16,725 nucleotides of DNA from an uncultured Spirochaetia bacterium (GTDB lineage Bacteria > Spirochaetota > UBA6919): positions 1-16,725 of the forward strand of contig CAJXGR010000029.1 of NCBI GenBank assembly GCA_913053665.1. The letters are read 5' to 3'. The notes below the pieces were generated by a model. The model made no database searches, was not told the origin of the DNA, and saw only the letters and a list, made by a program, of their open reading frames with translations. Positions 6,021-14,940 of the stretch are shown in pieces. The position numbers and the translations under genes are program-made. Each line of letters opens with the position of its first letter. Within the stretch, counting starts at the first letter, position 1.

Positions 6021-7109
6021 ATGACATTTGAATATTCACAGTGGGATCATAAATTAGCTCAACAATTGCTTAAGCAACAGGGATTAATGTCTCTCTTTAA
6101 CTTTCTGCTGGTGAAAACGAGTGGTGACGTCGAAAAGGCTTTAAAGATGTTGGAGAAGCTATCTGAGGAGATGGGCTTATTTAATCCTGAAGATATAGAG
6201 AGACTCAAGAAAGAGCTACTGGATCAGGAAATCGTCCGCGATGTAGGCGGAAGGCTTAGTCTAACAAGCAAAGGGGAACAGCAAATCAGGGAAAGTGCGT
6301 TGGATATGATCTTCTCATCCCTCAAAAGCGACGTGGCCGGTTTTCACAGCATCCCAAATGAAGGGGTGGGAATGGATACCCTTGCTGAGAGTAGAGCTTA
6401 TGAGTTTGGGGATAGCTTTGAAAAGATAGACTTTCAGACTTCCTTAAACAACTCCTTTAAACGGAACGGCTTAGGGGAATTCTCACTCACCGAAAACGAT
6501 TTAGCCGTTTATGAGACAGAACATATCACCTCTTGTGCCACCGTCATCATGGTGGATATTAGCCATAGCATGATCCTGTACGGCGAAGACAGAATCACTC
6601 CTGCTAAAAACGTGGCTCTTGCCATGTCCGGCTTGATCAAGCGAAAATATCCTAAAGATAGCCTAAATGTCATCGTTTTTGGAGATGAAGCAGTAGAAAT
6701 CCCACTGGAAAAGCTTCCGTATATCACGGTCGGCCCCTATCACACCAATACAAAAGCTGGTCTGGAAATGGCCTCAGAGATTTTGAGAAAGAAAAAGAAT
6801 GTGAATAAACAGATTTTCATGATCACCGATGGAAAACCTTCTTGTGTCACCCTGGGAGGCAGGCTCTATAAAAACCCTTTCGGCCTGGACCCACGAATCG
6901 TTAATATGACACTCAATGAAGCCGCTGATTGTAAGCGTAAGAAGATCACGATCAGCACTTTTATGGTGGCTCAGGATCCTCATCTAGTCCAGTTTGTAGA
7001 AGAGCTTACCGAAATAAATCGTGGGAGAGCCTACTATTCCGATCTGGATAATCTGGGCAAGTATATGCTGGTGGATTTTATTAAAAATCGACGAAAGCGT
7101 TTCTCATAA
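6021..7109 (+). CDS. vWA-domain protein with intact MIDAS, magnesium-chelatase/CoxE-like type
   Basis: This 362-residue protein has no signal peptide or membrane segment, so it is probably cytosolic. The N-terminal half (about 1-165) is helical and charged; residues 55-95 read like a small winged-helix segment (LLDQEIVRD, then LSLTSKGEQQI). The vWA domain spans about 170-350. Its metal-ion-dependent adhesion site is complete: D179-I-S181-H-S183, a threonine in the HTNT loop near 242-244, and D270 in ITDGKPS. The RAYEFGDSF and EINRGRAYY segments match a widespread bacterial family that normally works with a MoxR or magnesium-chelatase type AAA+ ATPase. That ATPase is not in the window: a strong promoter lies directly upstream, and the A2M gene is 125 nt downstream. 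The exact role is unknown; family members are thought to act in chaperone-like or metal-insertion complexes. The start has only a weak GGGA-type ribosome binding site, but no better ATG is near. Confidence 0.85.
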   Translation: MTFEYSQWDHKLAQQLLKQQGLMSLFNFLLVKTSGDVEKALKMLEKLSEEMGLFNPEDIERLKKELLDQEIVRDVGGRLSLTSKGEQQIRESALDMIFSSLKSDVAGFHSIPNEGVGMDTLAESRAYEFGDSFEKIDFQTSLNNSFKRNGLGEFSLTENDLAVYETEHITSCATVIMVDISHSMILYGEDRITPAKNVALAMSGLIKRKYPKDSLNVIVFGDEAVEIPLEKLPYITVGPYHTNTKAGLEMASEILRKKKNVNKQIFMITDGKPSCVTLGGRLYKNPFGLDPRIVNMTLNEAADCKRKKITISTFMVAQDPHLVQFVEELTEINRGRAYYSDLDNLGKYMLVDFIKNRRKRFS

Positions 7110-7128
7110 GTCTCAAAACCTTCCATAT

Positions 7129-7157
7129 TTGACCAATAAGTTCCTGAAAAGTAAATA
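7129..7157 (+). promoter_or_regulatory. weak candidate promoter for the A2M/TPR gene
   Basis: TTGACC (7129-7134) is followed after 17 bp by TAAATA (7152-7157), a partial -10 match. The 125-nt gap after the vWA gene leaves room for an independent promoter, but read-through from the vWA promoter is equally likely because no terminator hairpin is visible. Confidence 0.3.
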
Positions 7158-7234
7158 TTCTTCATTTTTTTTACACTTCCCGGATTCATTGAGTATTTTT
7201 AAAGCTAAACAATATCCTATCTTAGAGGAACACT

Positions 7235-10200
7235 ATGTCATATAAGTCTATCATCATATCTATATTGGTTTTTAGCGCCTTGTCCTTCCTTTTCTCTTTA
7301 CAGAACAAAGATATTACGAACAATGAAAGGAAAAGCCTTTTCTACATTGAAAACCATCAATACACGAAAGCCATTCAATCTATCCAAAGGGGAATAGGTG
7401 GATTTAGGCATAAAGATAAGATGCTCTATCTTTTGGGCCGTAGCTTTGAAAATAATAAGCAGTTAGATAAAGCCCTCAAGACTTTTGACCAGTTGATTCG
7501 CCAATATCCTGACTCCATCTGGGTGTCGAAAAGCCATTTTAGAAAGGTTCACATATTGGGTCAGGAAAAACGATTTGCTGAAGCCTACAGCCTTTTAAAG
7601 GATCGGTTTAACGTACTTCTGGATCCCAAAAGAAGGAACGAATTGAGCCAAATCTACCTGAAGCTGGCCCAATCTCTCTCCTTTCAAGAGGATAAAAAGA
7701 AAAACGACTATCAAAAGGCCCTCACCTTCTACCAAAGAGCCCTTGAAATGGGTGCCCTCAAAGAAGAGGAGGGTGATACACGTTATCGTATTGCTTTATG
7801 TTACTTTCATCTCAAAAAATACCAGGAATCCAAGAAGGTCTTGAATCAATTCATAACGAAGTTCCCCGACTCCTCTCTCACACGAAAGGTTCACTTTTAT
7901 CTCGGGGAAATCGAACGCCATTTAGGCTATCTTTATAAAAGTCGAACTCATTACTTAAAAGTCCTCAAAAGCAAGAAGGAAAAGGAAGAGGATCTATCCC
8001 CCAAAACTTTATACCATATCGGCAAATCCTATCGTCTGCCTGCACCCTACACGGAAAATGAGTTAGAACTAGGCGTGAAGTACTGGAAGATACTCATTGA
8101 AAAGTACCCGAAGCATAAGTTGGCGGCTCAAGTGGCTTATGAGATTGGCTTAAGTTATAATCGCTTTTCCCATCTTAGAGATCAGGGGATTCAACAGCTC
8201 CTGAAGTTTGTGGAAGTGTATCCCAAAAATAAAAACGCCCCCATTGCCCTTCAGCTTGTAGGTAATATCTACTTTAACCAAAAGAAGTACGACCAAAGCA
8301 TTGTTTACTACACACAATACCTGGGATCCTATCCCAATCACCGTTTATGGCGAACTGTTCAGCAGCAAATCATTAATGCCAAGTACACAAAAGGAAATCA
8401 CTTATATCAACTTAAGAAATACCCTGATGCAGAAGGCATTTATCAATCTTTTCTTAAGGAATACCCTATTGACTCACGGAATCCCCAGATTCTCTATAAT
8501 TTGGGGGATATATCCTTTCAAGAAAAGAAATACGATGAGGCCATTGAACGCTGGGAAAAGCTTTTCAGCAAATACCCGAATTATGCCATCGCCCACAAAG
8601 CCCTCTACTCCGTTGGGAAATACTATTCTGATACGACTCATGAGTTCGACAAAGCCATTAAGACATTTAAAAAAGTGAAACACAATCCCTGGTATACAAT
8701 GGCCCAAAGCGAGATCAGGACACTTAATACCAAGTCTTTAAGCCTTGAGACCAAGAAGTTGTTTTTATCCAGTCAAAAACCCTCTATCCATGTGAAAGTC
8801 CGGAATATCGAAGAGTTTAAAGTGGATGTCTATCGCCTGGATTTGAATGAATACTTTAGTCGAAATCATACTCTCAAGAAGGTCGAACAGCTGGACATCT
8901 TATTGATTAAATCGGATGAATCCTTTACTCATAAAGTAGACTCCTATAAAAAACATCTCCTCTACGTTAAGGACCTTGATTTAAAGATCGATCGTGCCGG
9001 GGCTTACGTTATATCCATCTCAAGCGAAACATTAAAGGCCTCTACCCTTTTGCTGGTCAGTGATTTGGCTGTTTCAGTGGAGAGCAACAAGAGTGAAATA
9101 CTGGTCTATGCAAAGAATCTATCCAAAGAAAAAGGTGAAGGGCAGGCTAAAGTCTATGTGAGCAATGGAAAGAAGATAATCCTTGAGGGGCAGACAGATG
9201 GACAGGGGATTTTGCACCACCGTTTCACCAAGCCTCAAAGAAAAGAGAGTCTGGATCAACTTACTGTGCTTGTTGAGAAAAACGGAAACTATGCAGGGAC
9301 TGCCCTGAACAACCGAAGGTATCGATCTCATGATGAAAAAGAATACCTAGGTTATATCTACAGCGATAAACCTGTCTACAAACCCGGAGATTCCTTTTCC
9401 TACAAAGGGATTTTACGCAAATTATATAGAGGTCAGCTTTCGCGAATCAATACGGGTCAATATCGTGTAAAGTTTATATCTCCTACAGGGAAAACAATTT
9501 ATGAGAAGAACGTGTCCCAATCAGATTATGGGAGTATCCATGGACGTTTGAGTCTCCCCAAAACCCTGGCCACCGGATGGGCTAAACTCCGTATTGAGAG
9601 CGTAAAAGATAAGACCATTGCCTTTGTGAAGTCCTTTGAGATCGCCAAGTACACCAAGCTTGAAAAGGAGATCCTCTTTGAGACCAATAAAGTGGCTTAT
9701 TTCCCCAGAGATATTATTGAGCTTAAGATCACAGCCAAGCATCTTTTTGGGCTTCCTGCCGCGGGCAAAACTCTCTTTTACAAAATCCAGGATGAGTCCT
9801 ACCAGTCAACCCGTATGGACAAGGATGGATCGTTTAAATTGAAGATTGACTCTGTCAATTATGGACGCAGGGATTACATATCCGTTTATGCCTATTTGGA
9901 AGGGGGGAAAAAAACTTTTTCCAAAAGGATTCCTATTATCATAAAGGATTTTTCTATCACTCTGAACTCAAAGAAAAATATCTATCTTCTGGATGAGAAG
10001 GGTGAGATTGAAGTCAAGACATTAAACTATTCACAGAAAGGTATTTCCAAAAAGTTAAAGGCTAAACTCTTCTTATGGAAAGATGGAAAGGAGGAATCTG
10101 TCTCCGAACAGGACGTTGAAACCAATGATGAGGGGGTAAGTCAGGCTGATTTTACCTTCCAGGAAGGTGGTTATTACACTGTTAAAGTGGAGGGGATGGG

Positions 10201-13200
10201 TCAGAATGATATTCCCGTTCGAGCCAGTCTTGGTATCCGTGTGATCAAGAAAGAGGAGAAAACAAAGCTCTTTATTTTGAGTGAGAACAAGCCTTTAACC
10301 CTTGGGACCAAACCAAATATCACGGTCTATTCTCAAGGAGAGTCTGGCTTGGCCCTTCTGACCATTAAAGGCAAGAATGTCATAAGCTATCAATTGATTC
10401 AGATTGCTTCTGGGAAGAATGATCTTGACCTGGTCCTGACGGATCCATTTGTTCCCAACTTCCAGCTCACCGTAAGCCTGTTGAAGCAAGAGCATTTCCA
10501 TCATGTCTCCAAGACTTTTGAGTTGGAGGCAGGGATTCATGTAAAAGTATCCACAGATAAAGAGGTCTATAAGCCGGGGGATACGATCACCCTCAATCTC
10601 AAGACGAATCACCATAGTGGGGAGGGTGTATCCACTGAATCCTCCATTGTTCTGATCGATGAAGGGGTTTTACTGCTAACTGGAACGCGTTTAAAGGATA
10701 TAAAACGATACTTTTACCGTAGACGCTCTTTCCCAAGCCATAGTCTGGGAGGCTCAACGCCCTATCGCTATGTCACAAGGACTTTGACACGAAACAAGGT
10801 GATTGCCGGCAAGCTGAAAGCGATGGAAAAATCCCGTAGAAAGCATTTTGGTTCACCAACTGTTGAAGAGGCGAGAATTGATACTCTTTTTAATGATAGA
10901 GAAAGGGTTGATCGGCCAAGTAGGTTTAAAAAAGATAAACGTAAAAAGTTAGGTCGTTTTTTTGCCCACGGTAGAAGCAGTTTCAGCCCTAGTGATAACT
11001 TCAATCCAAGTGTTACCGTTGGTGGACGTATTTTTGATATATCTAAAAGCAGACCCCAAGTCAGACAGCTTTTACCGGATACGGCCTACTTCAATCCAAA
11101 AGTCTTAACGGATTCCAGCGGGTCGGCTCAGGTCAAAATCAAGCTGCCCAAGAGTCATAACAAGTGGCGTATCCTGGTGATCTCTTCCACAAAAGGCTCC
11201 CAGTTTGGGATGGGTGAAAAGACCATCACCGTTCGCAAGGACTTTGTTGTCCATCTGGAAACCCCTCTAACTCTCGTAGAGGGGGATCAATTCACCTTTG
11301 ACGGCGATCTATTGAATGGCTCAAAGGACAGTAAAGAGGGTGAGTTGTTCTTAACAGCGGGTGACAAAAAGAAATCACTGAACTACTCTATTCAGGCAAA
11401 GGGACACTTTGCCTTTCAGTCGGATATGAACCCTGTGAAGCTTAGTCACGATGACTTTCGGCTTACAGAACAAACAATAAAAGTAAGCGGAGTCACTCAG
11501 TTCGATGGGGAACAACGTCTTATTCCCGTGACTCCGTGGGGAACCACATCGTATAAGGGAGTGAGCGGGTCTACTGAAGATACCAGGACGGTATGGATCC
11601 CATTGGATGACTCATCCGTAAAGAATAAAAGCTTTACTCTCACCCTTTACCCCGGTTTCAATCAGGCTTTGACCCGAATACATGATCTCATGGGCCATTC
11701 CAGTTATACATTCGTCAATCATGTGGCCAGCCATCTAATTACAAAGCTTTCCCTTTATGAATATTTAAGTCTCCATGAAAAGGAACGTTTGGGAGATATT
11801 AAAAGGCTTAAGGCTGAAATCCAGGCCAAGATTGGTTTTCTCATGTCTACGATGGATGCGTCCGGTGGCTGGCACTGGATATTCCGACGCGGCTCTCAAG
11901 ATAATGTTGTATCAGCCTATGTTTATTCTGCTTTGGGTTTAGCGAAAAGCCTAAAGTTCAAGGTTAACAAAAAAAGGCTTGCGATAACAAGCCGTTATCT
12001 CAATAAGGCTTTCTCCAGCCTCTCAAATCAAGACCTGGAGACCAAGATATTTCTTCTTTTTGCCCTATCCATGAATGGAAAGGCTAATTACTCTTATGTG
12101 AATCGAATCTACCGAAACAGAGGGCGACTCACCCTGAGAGGTTTGAACCTCCTTGCCCTCACCCTTCACAACATGAAACGTAAGGGGGAGGCCAAGCAAA
12201 TTCTCTCTATCATCGTGGCAAAAGTCAAGAATCCTGACTTTGATCAATGGATGAAAACGAAATCCAGCATGCCTTACCTTGACTTTCTTAGTTCTAAAGA
12301 TGAGATCATAGCTTTAAGCGTTTTATCTTTCTTGAAAATCAAGAGATACAAACTTAAGGCTAAACCTTTCCTTATTAAACTCCTCACAAGCCTGTCCAAA
12401 GACCGATACGTTACAGGCGAGTTCCTCGCCATCCTCTCACAAAGTATTAAGACCTATTTAATCCAGGATAGTCCAAGTCAAAATAACTTTCAGCTGACTG
12501 CTAAATGGAATGACAAGGTGATCCTTAAAAAGAGGATGTCAGGTATTCATTCTCCGCAATCCATAACGATTACAGATAACATTATCGATAAGAACAAGTT
12601 GGAGCTTAGACTTGAGGGGAAAGGTGAGATCTTTTATTCCGGCACGTTAAGCTATTTTAAACCCAATGTAATCCATGAGGACGTCAAAAAGTATGGCTAC
12701 CTCACGAAAACAGTGAAGTACCCAAAATATAAGCTGGGTAGCAAAGAGTTTCAGTCAGGTTGGAATGTAATACAGGCTGATTCCTACTCCTATAAAACCC
12801 AGTCACTAGGTCAAGTGGCCCAACACACCATCTTTCCAGTGTCCATAAGGTTGAGATTGTATAAAAGTATGCCTGAACGCTATTTTATCCTTGAAGACAC
12901 CATACCGGCCGGATCGACTTTGCTACAGGGATCTGTAAAGGGTGGCTTTGACTACTATAAGCAGGAGAGAAACAAGCTGATCTTTTATCTGAAACGTAGA
13001 TCCCCGACGCAAAATTATATCTATCTCGATTACAAGCTGATCTCCCGCTTTCAGGGGACTTATAAAACCCTTCCACCTGAAGCTTATCCTATCCGTAACC
13101 GACAAAAGATCATATCAGGCAAGGTTACAAAGATTACAGTTGAGAATCAGGACTTCAGTACATTCAAAGACTATAAGTTTTCACCTGATGAGCTTTATCA

Positions 13201-14905
13201 CATTGGGAAATATTACTTTGATCAAAACGATTACGCAAAGAGTGAAGAACTTCTCACTCAAGTATTCACAGCCTATACCCTCAAAGACAAGTTCTACAAA
13301 GAAGCTTGCAGGATGTTCCTATACATCAGTCTAAAGAAAAAGGATTCCCGTGAGGTGGTGAAGTACTTTGAGCTTCTTAAAGAGCGTTATCCAACCCTCA
13401 CAATCCCTTTCAAAGATGTAATCCAGATTGCAGACAGCTATAGCTCCATTGAGGAGTACGAGAGAGCCATTCAAGTTCTCAACGGGACAATTAGAAGCTA
13501 TTTCGTACAGGAAGTAGCTCTTCCGGGTACTCTCAGCGGTTTAAAGAAAGTAAAAGAAGCCTATCCTTTAATGGTAAAGCTACTTATGGATTATCCTGAC
13601 TACCCTGTTGTTCTGAAAGCATATTATGCCTTTGGCCAGGAGATATACTTGCGTTACACTGAGAAAACTACATCACTTAGCAAGAAGAAAAATGAGGGTA
13701 TCACTACTGATGAACTCTTTAATATTGCAAGAAACATATTTCATGACTATCTTGTCTATTATCCCGAGGACTGGAACAGTGATGAAGTCAGCTTCACCCT
13801 CCTCAACCTCTATCTGGACAATAACAAATTAAGTCCTACCATTGATAATGCCCTTCTATACGTCAAACGATTTCCTAAAAGTCATTTTCTCGATGGCTAC
13901 AAGTACATTGCCGCCCATGCCCTCTTTAATAAAGGGGATTACAGGCTAGCCCGGGAATTGAGCCAATCCGTTGCCTATGACAAGTTTCCAGGACAAGATG
14001 GCCTCCACTTCAGTGATAACAAACACTTCGCCATGCTTATGCTAGCCAAGATCTACCATTACCAAAAGGACTTTATAAAAGCTCTGGAGGTCTATGAAAA
14101 AATCTCTGACCAGTTTGAAGAGGCTAAAAGAAGTGTTGAGTTCATTAAGGAGAAGAAAATCATCATGAAGGAGGTGACTCAAATCAAAACCAATGAGAAA
14201 AACGAGTTGGAGTTGATGTTCAAGGGAGTCAATAAGGTCTCATTGAAGCTCTACAAAGTGAACTTCACCATACTTTGCCTGAAAGAGAAGGACCTGTCAC
14301 ACATTACAAAGATCAATCTCTCCGGTATCAAACCTTTCTTTGTCAAGAACTATACTCTTTCGCGTAAAATCCCTTATACACCCAGGAAACTAAAGATCTC
14401 TCTTCCCATAAAAGCTGTTGGTGCCTATCTATTAGTTTTTAAAGCGAAGAATGTTCAAGGTTCAGGCATCATCTTGAAGAGCGACCTCACCTTTGATACC
14501 ATTGAGAAAACAGATTCCGGGCGAACAAGAGTAACAGTACTTGACAGGAAGAACAACTTTGTTAAAGACGTGACGGTTAAGTTTATTGGCATTGGGAAAG
14601 ATCAATATCAAGCCGCTAAAACTGATTTGAGAGGGAGTGCCGAGGTGGATCACTTCTCTAATCTCTCGCTGGTAGTGGGAGAAAAGAATGGCCATTACTG
14701 CTTTTATCGTGGTAAACAGCCTGTTGGCCTAGTTAAAAGAGGTCAAAATAAGCCCAGGCCAAAGAATCCAGTCAAGAAATCTGATCTGGGCCTCAAAAAC
14801 ATCTATAAAAGGAGAGGCTCTATTCAGCAGTCCAATAGGGCTTATTGGAATGAAAATACGGACGATGCTGATATAAAGGGCGTTGAAATCCAGGCAGTGA
14901 AATAG
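7235..14905 (+). CDS. giant exported alpha-2-macroglobulin protein with two TPR arrays; thioester lost
   Basis: This protein has 2556 residues. Residues 1-23 (Lys4, then a hydrophobic run to about 22) form a signal peptide or anchor with no lipobox cysteine, so it is expected in the periplasm or at the surface. Order of parts: TPR/Sel1-like solenoid about 28-490; beta-sandwich module about 515-670; macroglobulin domain with YSDKPVYKPGD at 709-719; further MG domains; DKEVYKPGD at 1108-1116; Arg/Lys-rich bait-like stretch about 1157-1281; A2M domain from D1282-T-A-Y-F; thioester-type helical domain about 1490-1760 (GGWHW at 1544-1548); C-terminal A2M domain with YFILEDTIPAG from 1883; second TPR array about 1980-2310; second beta-sandwich module about 2325-2475; basic tail. 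The thioester motif (CxEQ) is replaced by TFVN at 1492-1495, so covalent trapping is unlikely. AGAGGAA lies 5 nt before the ATG. The DUF3810 gene follows 35 nt downstream, probably in the same operon. A2M domains trap or bind proteases in the envelope; the role of this variant is not known. Confidence 0.88.
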   Translation: MSYKSIIISILVFSALSFLFSLQNKDITNNERKSLFYIENHQYTKAIQSIQRGIGGFRHKDKMLYLLGRSFENNKQLDKALKTFDQLIRQYPDSIWVSKSHFRKVHILGQEKRFAEAYSLLKDRFNVLLDPKRRNELSQIYLKLAQSLSFQEDKKKNDYQKALTFYQRALEMGALKEEEGDTRYRIALCYFHLKKYQESKKVLNQFITKFPDSSLTRKVHFYLGEIERHLGYLYKSRTHYLKVLKSKKEKEEDLSPKTLYHIGKSYRLPAPYTENELELGVKYWKILIEKYPKHKLAAQVAYEIGLSYNRFSHLRDQGIQQLLKFVEVYPKNKNAPIALQLVGNIYFNQKKYDQSIVYYTQYLGSYPNHRLWRTVQQQIINAKYTKGNHLYQLKKYPDAEGIYQSFLKEYPIDSRNPQILYNLGDISFQEKKYDEAIERWEKLFSKYPNYAIAHKALYSVGKYYSDTTHEFDKAIKTFKKVKHNPWYTMAQSEIRTLNTKSLSLETKKLFLSSQKPSIHVKVRNIEEFKVDVYRLDLNEYFSRNHTLKKVEQLDILLIKSDESFTHKVDSYKKHLLYVKDLDLKIDRAGAYVISISSETLKASTLLLVSDLAVSVESNKSEILVYAKNLSKEKGEGQAKVYVSNGKKIILEGQTDGQGILHHRFTKPQRKESLDQLTVLVEKNGNYAGTALNNRRYRSHDEKEYLGYIYSDKPVYKPGDSFSYKGILRKLYRGQLSRINTGQYRVKFISPTGKTIYEKNVSQSDYGSIHGRLSLPKTLATGWAKLRIESVKDKTIAFVKSFEIAKYTKLEKEILFETNKVAYFPRDIIELKITAKHLFGLPAAGKTLFYKIQDESYQSTRMDKDGSFKLKIDSVNYGRRDYISVYAYLEGGKKTFSKRIPIIIKDFSITLNSKKNIYLLDEKGEIEVKTLNYSQKGISKKLKAKLFLWKDGKEESVSEQDVETNDEGVSQADFTFQEGGYYTVKVEGMGQNDIPVRASLGIRVIKKEEKTKLFILSENKPLTLGTKPNITVYSQGESGLALLTIKGKNVISYQLIQIASGKNDLDLVLTDPFVPNFQLTVSLLKQEHFHHVSKTFELEAGIHVKVSTDKEVYKPGDTITLNLKTNHHSGEGVSTESSIVLIDEGVLLLTGTRLKDIKRYFYRRRSFPSHSLGGSTPYRYVTRTLTRNKVIAGKLKAMEKSRRKHFGSPTVEEARIDTLFNDRERVDRPSRFKKDKRKKLGRFFAHGRSSFSPSDNFNPSVTVGGRIFDISKSRPQVRQLLPDTAYFNPKVLTDSSGSAQVKIKLPKSHNKWRILVISSTKGSQFGMGEKTITVRKDFVVHLETPLTLVEGDQFTFDGDLLNGSKDSKEGELFLTAGDKKKSLNYSIQAKGHFAFQSDMNPVKLSHDDFRLTEQTIKVSGVTQFDGEQRLIPVTPWGTTSYKGVSGSTEDTRTVWIPLDDSSVKNKSFTLTLYPGFNQALTRIHDLMGHSSYTFVNHVASHLITKLSLYEYLSLHEKERLGDIKRLKAEIQAKIGFLMSTMDASGGWHWIFRRGSQDNVVSAYVYSALGLAKSLKFKVNKKRLAITSRYLNKAFSSLSNQDLETKIFLLFALSMNGKANYSYVNRIYRNRGRLTLRGLNLLALTLHNMKRKGEAKQILSIIVAKVKNPDFDQWMKTKSSMPYLDFLSSKDEIIALSVLSFLKIKRYKLKAKPFLIKLLTSLSKDRYVTGEFLAILSQSIKTYLIQDSPSQNNFQLTAKWNDKVILKKRMSGIHSPQSITITDNIIDKNKLELRLEGKGEIFYSGTLSYFKPNVIHEDVKKYGYLTKTVKYPKYKLGSKEFQSGWNVIQADSYSYKTQSLGQVAQHTIFPVSIRLRLYKSMPERYFILEDTIPAGSTLLQGSVKGGFDYYKQERNKLIFYLKRRSPTQNYIYLDYKLISRFQGTYKTLPPEAYPIRNRQKIISGKVTKITVENQDFSTFKDYKFSPDELYHIGKYYFDQNDYAKSEELLTQVFTAYTLKDKFYKEACRMFLYISLKKKDSREVVKYFELLKERYPTLTIPFKDVIQIADSYSSIEEYERAIQVLNGTIRSYFVQEVALPGTLSGLKKVKEAYPLMVKLLMDYPDYPVVLKAYYAFGQEIYLRYTEKTTSLSKKKNEGITTDELFNIARNIFHDYLVYYPEDWNSDEVSFTLLNLYLDNNKLSPTIDNALLYVKRFPKSHFLDGYKYIAAHALFNKGDYRLARELSQSVAYDKFPGQDGLHFSDNKHFAMLMLAKIYHYQKDFIKALEVYEKISDQFEEAKRSVEFIKEKKIIMKEVTQIKTNEKNELELMFKGVNKVSLKLYKVNFTILCLKEKDLSHITKINLSGIKPFFVKNYTLSRKIPYTPRKLKISLPIKAVGAYLLVFKAKNVQGSGIILKSDLTFDTIEKTDSGRTRVTVLDRKNNFVKDVTVKFIGIGKDQYQAAKTDLRGSAEVDHFSNLSLVVGEKNGHYCFYRGKQPVGLVKRGQNKPRPKNPVKKSDLGLKNIYKRRGSIQQSNRAYWNENTDDADIKGVEIQAVK

Positions 14906-14940
14906 ATACTTTTGGGATAAGTATTCAGGAGAATTGCTAT

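Noticed and set aside
7235..7310. Lipoprotein signal for the A2M/TPR protein (many bacterial A2Ms are lipoproteins)
   Set aside because: There is no cysteine after the hydrophobic run, so no lipobox; it is called a signal peptide or uncleaved anchor instead.
8301..8678. 125-codon plus-strand reading frame inside the A2M/TPR gene
   Set aside because: It is the alternate frame of the TPR-coding region; its low-complexity composition follows from the repeat codons of the real gene.
7235..14905. Two or three separate genes fused by sequencing error
   Set aside because: The frame is open throughout, domain borders fall in smooth linkers, and the TPR and A2M parts share composition and repeated modules.
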